NCBI RefSeq assembly: GCF_014646355.1
Contig: NZ_BMNH01000010.1
Coordinates: 62,001 to 126,000, forward strand
Direction: 5' to 3'
DNA length: 64,000 nucleotides
Origin: Nonomuraea cavernae
GTDB lineage: Bacteria > Actinomycetota > Actinomycetes > Streptosporangiales > Streptosporangiaceae
Shown: positions 60,025 to 64,000 of the stretch, piece after piece
Numbering within the stretch: position 1 is the stretch's first letter
Layout of the letters: the number at the start of each line of letters is the position of its first letter
Program-made: the position numbers and the translations under genes
The notes under the pieces: model-generated
Database searches by the model: none
The model's input: the letters and a program-made list of their open reading frames with translations, nothing else
What the model was told of the DNA's origin: nothing

Positions 60025-61758
60025 TCATCGAAGGCTCCCCAGGTCGGTCACGGCGGCGGTGTCGGAGACCAGCCGGCCCTCGTGGACACGGACGACGCGG
60101 TCGGCGAGGTCGATCATGGCGGGGCGGTGGGCCACGATGATCGCGGTCCGGCCACGGCTCAGCTCGGCGGTGGCGGCCACCACCGCCGCCTCGCTGCGGC
60201 CGTCGAGCCGGGCCGTGGGCTCGTCGAGCAGCAGCACCGAGGCCCCGGGACGGCAGAACGCCCTGGCCAGAGCGATGCGCTGACGCTGGCCCGCCGACAG
60301 GTTGGCGCCCCGCTCGCCCACCTGGGTGTCGTAGCCGGCCGGGAGTCGCTGGACGAACCCGTCGGCGTGAGCAGCCGTGGCGGCCCGGCGTACCTCCTCC
60401 AGGGAAGCGGAGGGGGCGCCCAGGCGGATGTTGTCGGCCACCGACGTGGTGAACAGGTGGGGGCGCTGAGGGACGAACGCCAGCGACGCGCGCCAGGCGT
60501 CGAGGTCCAGGTCGCGCAGGTCGGTCTCGCCGATGAGGACCCGGCCTGCCGAGGGGGTCACGAAGCCGAGGACGAGGTGCAGCAGCGTGCTCTTGCCGCC
60601 GCCGCTCTCGCCCACCAGCGCGATGTGCTCGCCCGGCTCGATGGTGAGTGTGACGTGCTCCAGCGCGGCGTCGTCGCGGCCGGGATAGCGCACGGTGACG
60701 TCGTCCAGGTGGATCCGGGCGGCGCCGGCCGGAGGGGCCGACGTGGCGCCGGGCGAGGTGATGGCGGGCGAGGTGATGGCGGGCGAGGCGGTGGTGGGCG
60801 AGGCGGTGGCGCCGGGCGGCGTGTCCGGGGTGCGGTCGAGGACGGCGAAGGCGGCGTCGGCGGCGGCGACGCCCTCCATCGAGGCGTGGAAGCGCGTGCC
60901 CATCATGCGCAACGGCAGGTACGCCTCGGGCGCGAGCAGCAGCACCAGCAGCGCGGTCGTCAGGTCGAGCGACCCGCCCAGCAGCCGCAGCCCGATCGGC
61001 ACCGCGACCAGCGCGAGCGACAGCGACGCGCACAGCTCCAGGACCAGGGACGACAGGAACGCCACCCGCAGCGTGCGCATGGTGGCCGAGCGGTGCGCGT
61101 CGGCCACCCGCTCGATGACGGTCGCCTGGTAGCGGGCCCGGCCGAAGGCGCGCAGCGTGGGCAGGCCGCGCACCACGTCGAGGAAGTGGCCGCCGAGCCG
61201 GGACAGCGCGTGGAACTGGCGCTCGGTGACGGCCTTGGTCGTCATGCCCACCAGCGCGCCGAAGATCGGGATCAGCGGCAGCGTCAGCAGCACGATGATC
61301 GCGCTGGCCAGGTCGGCCGTGAAGAGCCGGATGAGCACCGCCAACGGCACCACGCCCGCGACGGCGATCGCGGGCAGGTAGCCGGTCAGGTAGGGGTCGA
61401 GGCCGTCGAGGCCGCGCCCGGTGAGCGTGACCAGCTCTCCCGAGCGGTGGCCGGTCAACCTGGCGGGGCCGAGCTCCTGGAAGCGGCCCAGCAGCCGCTG
61501 CCTGAGCGCCGACTTCACCCCCGTGGCGGTGCGCCCGGCGAACACCCCCTGTGTCCAGGCCAGCAGCGCCCGCAGGCCGACCACGGCGACGACGCCGGTC
61601 AGCGCCGTGACGGCGAACCGGCCGGACAGCACCCCGGCCAGCAGCTCGGCCTGGACCAGCACGAGCAGGCCCGCCAGCACCGCCGCCGCCAGGGTGACGG
61701 CCAGATGGCGGCGGACCGACCGCTCGGCCCGCATGAGGCGCAGAAGATCTTTGTGCAC
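60025..61758 (-). CDS. cydD: Cytochrome bd assembly ABC exporter subunit CydD
   Basis: 577-residue partner of CydC. Six N-terminal membrane helices; Walker A GESGGGKST near residue 385, Q-loop FVPQRPHLFTTSVADNIRLG, signature LSAGQRQRIALARAF (Ala in place of the first Gly of LSGGQ), Walker B VLLLDEPTARLD. A Ser/Pro/Thr linker (residues ~318-340) between the membrane and ATPase parts is encoded by four 15-bp repeats at 60751-60810. ATG at 61758 lies 6 bp after the cydB stop; cydC follows after an 82-bp gap. Confidence 0.94.
   Translation of the reverse strand: MHKDLLRLMRAERSVRRHLAVTLAAAVLAGLLVLVQAELLAGVLSGRFAVTALTGVVAVVGLRALLAWTQGVFAGRTATGVKSALRQRLLGRFQELGPARLTGHRSGELVTLTGRGLDGLDPYLTGYLPAIAVAGVVPLAVLIRLFTADLASAIIVLLTLPLIPIFGALVGMTTKAVTERQFHALSRLGGHFLDVVRGLPTLRAFGRARYQATVIERVADAHRSATMRTLRVAFLSSLVLELCASLSLALVAVPIGLRLLGGSLDLTTALLVLLLAPEAYLPLRMMGTRFHASMEGVAAADAAFAVLDRTPDTPPGATASPTTASPAITSPAITSPGATSAPPAGAARIHLDDVTVRYPGRDDAALEHVTLTIEPGEHIALVGESGGGKSTLLHLVLGFVTPSAGRVLIGETDLRDLDLDAWRASLAFVPQRPHLFTTSVADNIRLGAPSASLEEVRRAATAAHADGFVQRLPAGYDTQVGERGANLSAGQRQRIALARAFCRPGASVLLLDEPTARLDGRSEAAVVAATAELSRGRTAIIVAHRPAMIDLADRVVRVHEGRLVSDTAAVTDLGSLR
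60751..60810 (-). repeat. Four 15-bp repeats in the cydD linker
   Basis: Units starting at 60751, 60766, 60781 and 60796; the first two are identical, the others differ by two or three bases. They encode ASPTT/ASPAI/TSPAI-type pentapeptides between the transmembrane and ATPase domains. Confidence 0.85.
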
Positions 61759-61764
61759 GTGCCC

Positions 61765-62529
61765 TCAGAAGAACGATGGGATCCGGTCGGTGCCCTTTCC
61801 CGGATGGAAGGTGCGCCATACCCATACTTGCGCGGCGACCATGACGGGCGCGAACGGAAGGACCATGACGCTGAGCACACTTAGCGTAGAGGACGGTGCG
61901 CTGTGCTCCAGAAGGTACGGCGCGCCGCCCGCGAGCACGACGACGGCCGGGAGAGCCGCCAGCGCCCCCGAGACCAGGAGATCGCGGCCCGGACGTGGGA
62001 CTCCGGCCGCGCCGGGCGGGCGCCGCCCCAGGAACGTCCAGCCGTGCCAGGCGAACAACCCCGTCACCAGCGCGCCCAGCAGCAGCCCCACCGGGTGCAG
62101 CGGCGACACGCCGGGCCCCGCGGCGACGGCGTACAGGGCGAGGCCCCAGCCGAACGACAGCGTCAGCGAGCCGAGCGCGATCATCAGGTCCCAGAACCGC
62201 CGCCAGGCCGCGCCGTCGAGCCGGCGCCGGAACCACAGCCCGGCGTCCCGGACGACCCAGCCCAGCAGCATGGCCACCACCAGCGGATACAGCCCGAACA
62301 GGATCTCCCCTTCGAGTGCCGGGTAGACGCCGAAGAGCGTCCCGGCGAGCGCCACCAGCCAGACCTCGCCTGCCAGCACGAACGGCGCCATGGCCGCGAC
62401 CATCCGGTCCCGGCCCTCCTGGGTCCGGCCGAGCACCGGCATCAGCAGCCCCACGCCCAGGTCGAAGCCCTCCAGCGCGAAGTAGCCGGCCAGCAGCAGC
62501 GCGAAGACGGCGAACCAGATCAGTTCCAT
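61765..62529 (-). CDS. cydB: Cytochrome bd oxidase subunit II (CydB), short form
   Basis: 254-residue membrane subunit of the terminal oxidase. It keeps the CydB signature FALEGFDLGVGLLMPVLGRT and APFVLAGEVWLVALAGTLFG (NEVW is GEVW here), then about five further helices. It is about 80-100 residues shorter than usual CydB, mainly at the C-terminal half; the coding frame is intact and ends IPSFF, with no frameshift visible. ATG at 62529, 10 bp after the cydA stop. Confidence 0.88.
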   Translation of the reverse strand: MELIWFAVFALLLAGYFALEGFDLGVGLLMPVLGRTQEGRDRMVAAMAPFVLAGEVWLVALAGTLFGVYPALEGEILFGLYPLVVAMLLGWVVRDAGLWFRRRLDGAAWRRFWDLMIALGSLTLSFGWGLALYAVAAGPGVSPLHPVGLLLGALVTGLFAWHGWTFLGRRPPGAAGVPRPGRDLLVSGALAALPAVVVLAGGAPYLLEHSAPSSTLSVLSVMVLPFAPVMVAAQVWVWRTFHPGKGTDRIPSFF

Positions 62530-62539
62530 CCCGGGTCTC

Positions 62540-63697
62540 CTAGAGGCTCAGCGCGGGGGCGCACTGGTCGTCAGCGGCGCCGAGGGCGAGGTCGCGCGGG
62601 CCGCGCCTGACGGCTCTGGCGATGAGCACGTAGTCGGTGACCGCCAGCAGTCCCAGCACGACGGTGAAGCCGATCAGCGAAGTGGTGATCATCCCCGTGG
62701 TCAGTCCGGGGGACAGGGCGTCGGCGACGGTGAGCCGCTCCCAGATCATCCACGGCTGCCGGCCCACCTCCCGGGCCAGCCAGCCCAGGATGGCCAGCAC
62801 GAACGGCAGCGGCGTCAGGGCCATGAGCAGCGGATGGGCCCACCGCCGGCGCGGCAGCGAGCGGATCAGCGGCAGCATGAAGAACAGCACGACGAAGGAG
62901 AACAGGTTGCCGCCCTCCATCATCAACCCCAGCGGCACCCCGGCAGCGCCGTTGAACTTGCCCTCCTGGACCCCGCCGAACTGGCCGTAACCGAAGGCCA
63001 CGGTGAGGCTGATGCCGATCGAGGCCATGACGACGCCGACGCGCATCGAGCCGGTGAAGAACTCCGTCTCCTCGCTGCGCCGGCGCAGCCGGTAGGCGCT
63101 CGCCCCGACCAGCACCATGCCGCCGGTGAACAGCCCGGCCCCGATCACGTGCGGGAACGAGAAGATCAGTGCCTTGTTGGTGAGCATCGCGCCGAAGTCG
63201 ACCAGCTCCATCCGGTCGCCCTTGACCACCGCGCCGGCCGGGTTCTGCAGGAAGGAATTGGCCAGCATGATGAAGAAGGCGCTGGCGTAGGCCGTCGCCG
63301 TCACCAGCCAGATGCAGGCCACGTGCAGCCATTTCGGCAGCCGTCCCCACCCGAAGATCCACAGCCCGAGGAACGTCGACTCCAGGAAGAACGCCACCAG
63401 CGTCTCCATCGCCAGCGGCGCCCCGAACACGTCGCCCGCGTAGTGGGACAGCCCGCTCCACGACAGCCCGAACTGGAACTCCATCACCAGCCCGGTGACG
63501 ATGCCGAGCGCGTAGTTGATGACGTAGATCTGACCCCAGAACCGGGTCATCCGCAGATCCAGTGCCCTGCCGGACCGCGCCCAGCGGGTGTGGATGATCG
63601 CCACCAGCGGCGCCAGCCCCAGCGTGAGCACCACGAACAGGAAGTGGATGCCTCCCGTCACCGCGAACTGTAACCGGGCCAGATCGAGCGCTTCCAT
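62540..63697 (-). CDS. cydA: Cytochrome bd oxidase subunit I (CydA), short Q-loop form
   Basis: 385-residue haem-bearing subunit. The b-haem and d-haem ligands are recognisable: His in VTGGIHFLFVV (position 18), the Glu pair in METLVAFFLES (98 and 106) and His in FPHVIGAGL (about 183), plus the GRQPW motif (REVGRQPWMIWERLTVADAL). The usual quinol-binding loop is almost absent (GYGQFGGVQEGKFNGAAGVP); a Lys remains but the Glu expected five residues later is not seen. ATG 63697 is chosen, GTG 63700 is equally possible; SD GGAGG. First gene of cydABDC. Confidence 0.9.
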   Translation of the reverse strand: MEALDLARLQFAVTGGIHFLFVVLTLGLAPLVAIIHTRWARSGRALDLRMTRFWGQIYVINYALGIVTGLVMEFQFGLSWSGLSHYAGDVFGAPLAMETLVAFFLESTFLGLWIFGWGRLPKWLHVACIWLVTATAYASAFFIMLANSFLQNPAGAVVKGDRMELVDFGAMLTNKALIFSFPHVIGAGLFTGGMVLVGASAYRLRRRSEETEFFTGSMRVGVVMASIGISLTVAFGYGQFGGVQEGKFNGAAGVPLGLMMEGGNLFSFVVLFFMLPLIRSLPRRRWAHPLLMALTPLPFVLAILGWLAREVGRQPWMIWERLTVADALSPGLTTGMITTSLIGFTVVLGLLAVTDYVLIARAVRRGPRDLALGAADDQCAPALSL

Positions 63698-63722
63698 CAC
63701 GTCTGCTCCTCCGTTACGCCTG

Positions 63723-63749
63723 CCTACATGTAGGTAGCCTACATCTAGG
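63723..63749. promoter_or_regulatory. Tandem palindromes between cydA and padR
   Basis: CCTACATGTAGG (63723-63734, perfect) and CCTACATCTAGG (63738-63749, one mismatch), 15 bp apart. They also form ATGTAG-N5-CTACAT (63728-63744), similar to the PadR-type ATGT-N8-ACAT signature though with a 9-bp ATGT to ACAT spacing. Position in the 89-bp divergent gap suggests control of both genes. Confidence 0.6.
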
Positions 63750-63786
63750 CTGGCTATGCAGTGCCTGATTGCCTAGGATCTCTGGC

Positions 63787-64000
63787 ATGAACCCCGACGC
63801 GCTCCGCGGTCACATGGACGCCCTCCTGCTGTCCGTGATCGAGGACGAGCCGCTGCACGGCTACGCCATCATCGAGGCGCTGCAGGAGCGGAGCGGGGGC
63901 GCGCTCAGCGTGCCGACGGGCACCGTCTATCCGGCGCTGCGCAGGCTGGAACGCATCGGCCACCTGAGCAGCGAGTGGGCCACGGTGGGCGGGCGCAAGC
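63787..64000 (+). CDS. PadR-family regulator (3' end outside window)
   Basis: First 71 residues of a winged-helix PadR regulator: MNPDALRGHMDALLLSVIED, LHGYAIIEALQERSGGALSV and PTGTVYPALRRLERIGHLSS. The typical GTxYPxLxRLExxGL signature is complete. It runs off the window end at codon level after GGRK. ATG at 63787 without a clear SD. Divergent from cydABDC, with two palindromes between, so it is a candidate regulator of the oxidase. Confidence 0.9.
   Translation, partial: MNPDALRGHMDALLLSVIEDEPLHGYAIIEALQERSGGALSVPTGTVYPALRRLERIGHLSSEWATVGGRK

Overview
The window is uniformly high-GC DNA with G/C-rich third codon positions, tightly packed and often overlapping genes, and many GTG starts. 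It carries a SigE-type sigma factor, an XRE/DUF5753 regulator paired with a DUF397 protein, a CGNR zinc-finger gene, an F420-type luciferase-like oxidoreductase, acyl-ACP desaturase, a sterol-type P450, and a HAIR operator in front of lon. All of this points to a chromosomal segment of a filamentous actinomycete, probably Streptosporangiales-like (inference from gene content, not a database match). No tRNA, rRNA, CRISPR array or transposase was seen.

Layout. 1-4148: methylmalonyl-CoA mutase mutA (truncated at the window edge), mutB and its GTPase chaperone meaB, facing a long-chain acyl-CoA ligase. 5960-9976: CGNR regulator, lipoprotein, zinc-ribbon protein, APH-like kinase, F420-type oxidoreductase. 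9994-20024: a peptidoglycan-salvage island (AmiE-like serine hydrolase, MurQ, NamZ, double GNAT, and a five-gene peptide-type ABC importer); a shared sequence motif in its two promoter regions suggests one regulon. 20065-24966: Zn-alcohol dehydrogenase, class IV aminotransferase, M20 amidohydrolase, HAD phosphatase, DinB-like protein, Nudix hydrolase. 25044-33660: acyl-ACP desaturase with a likely iron box, FMN reductase, GntR regulator, NDH-2-like flavoprotein, ArfB, XRE regulator with an alpha/beta hydrolase, HAD hydrolase, P450. 33742-45035: MFS exporter with TetR, XRE/DUF397 pair, heme oxygenase, SigE-type sigma factor with a membrane partner, small orphan proteins, NarL-type two-component system. 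45203-55481: lon, fic, metNIQ with an unusual leader, secreted basic protein, acyl-CoA synthetase, HtrA-type protease. 55566-64000: ABC exporter with winged-helix regulator, then cydABDC and a divergent PadR gene running off the edge.

Functional themes are propionate/odd-chain and fatty-acid metabolism (mutAB-meaB, two acyl-CoA ligases, desaturase, P450), recycling of cell-wall fragments, protein quality control (lon, htrA), sulfur amino-acid uptake (metNIQ) and micro-aerobic respiration (cydABDC). The most interesting observation is the 331-bp leader of metNIQ: it contains a short reading frame whose last 18 codons hold five Met and four Cys codons, followed by competing hairpin arms, consistent with ribosome-mediated attenuation by sulfur amino acids. 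Other points are a shared promoter motif linking the muropeptide genes, an AT-rich hairpin patch inside mutB, repeated leaderless promoters with a fixed 6-nt spacing, and unusually short CydA and CydB subunits.
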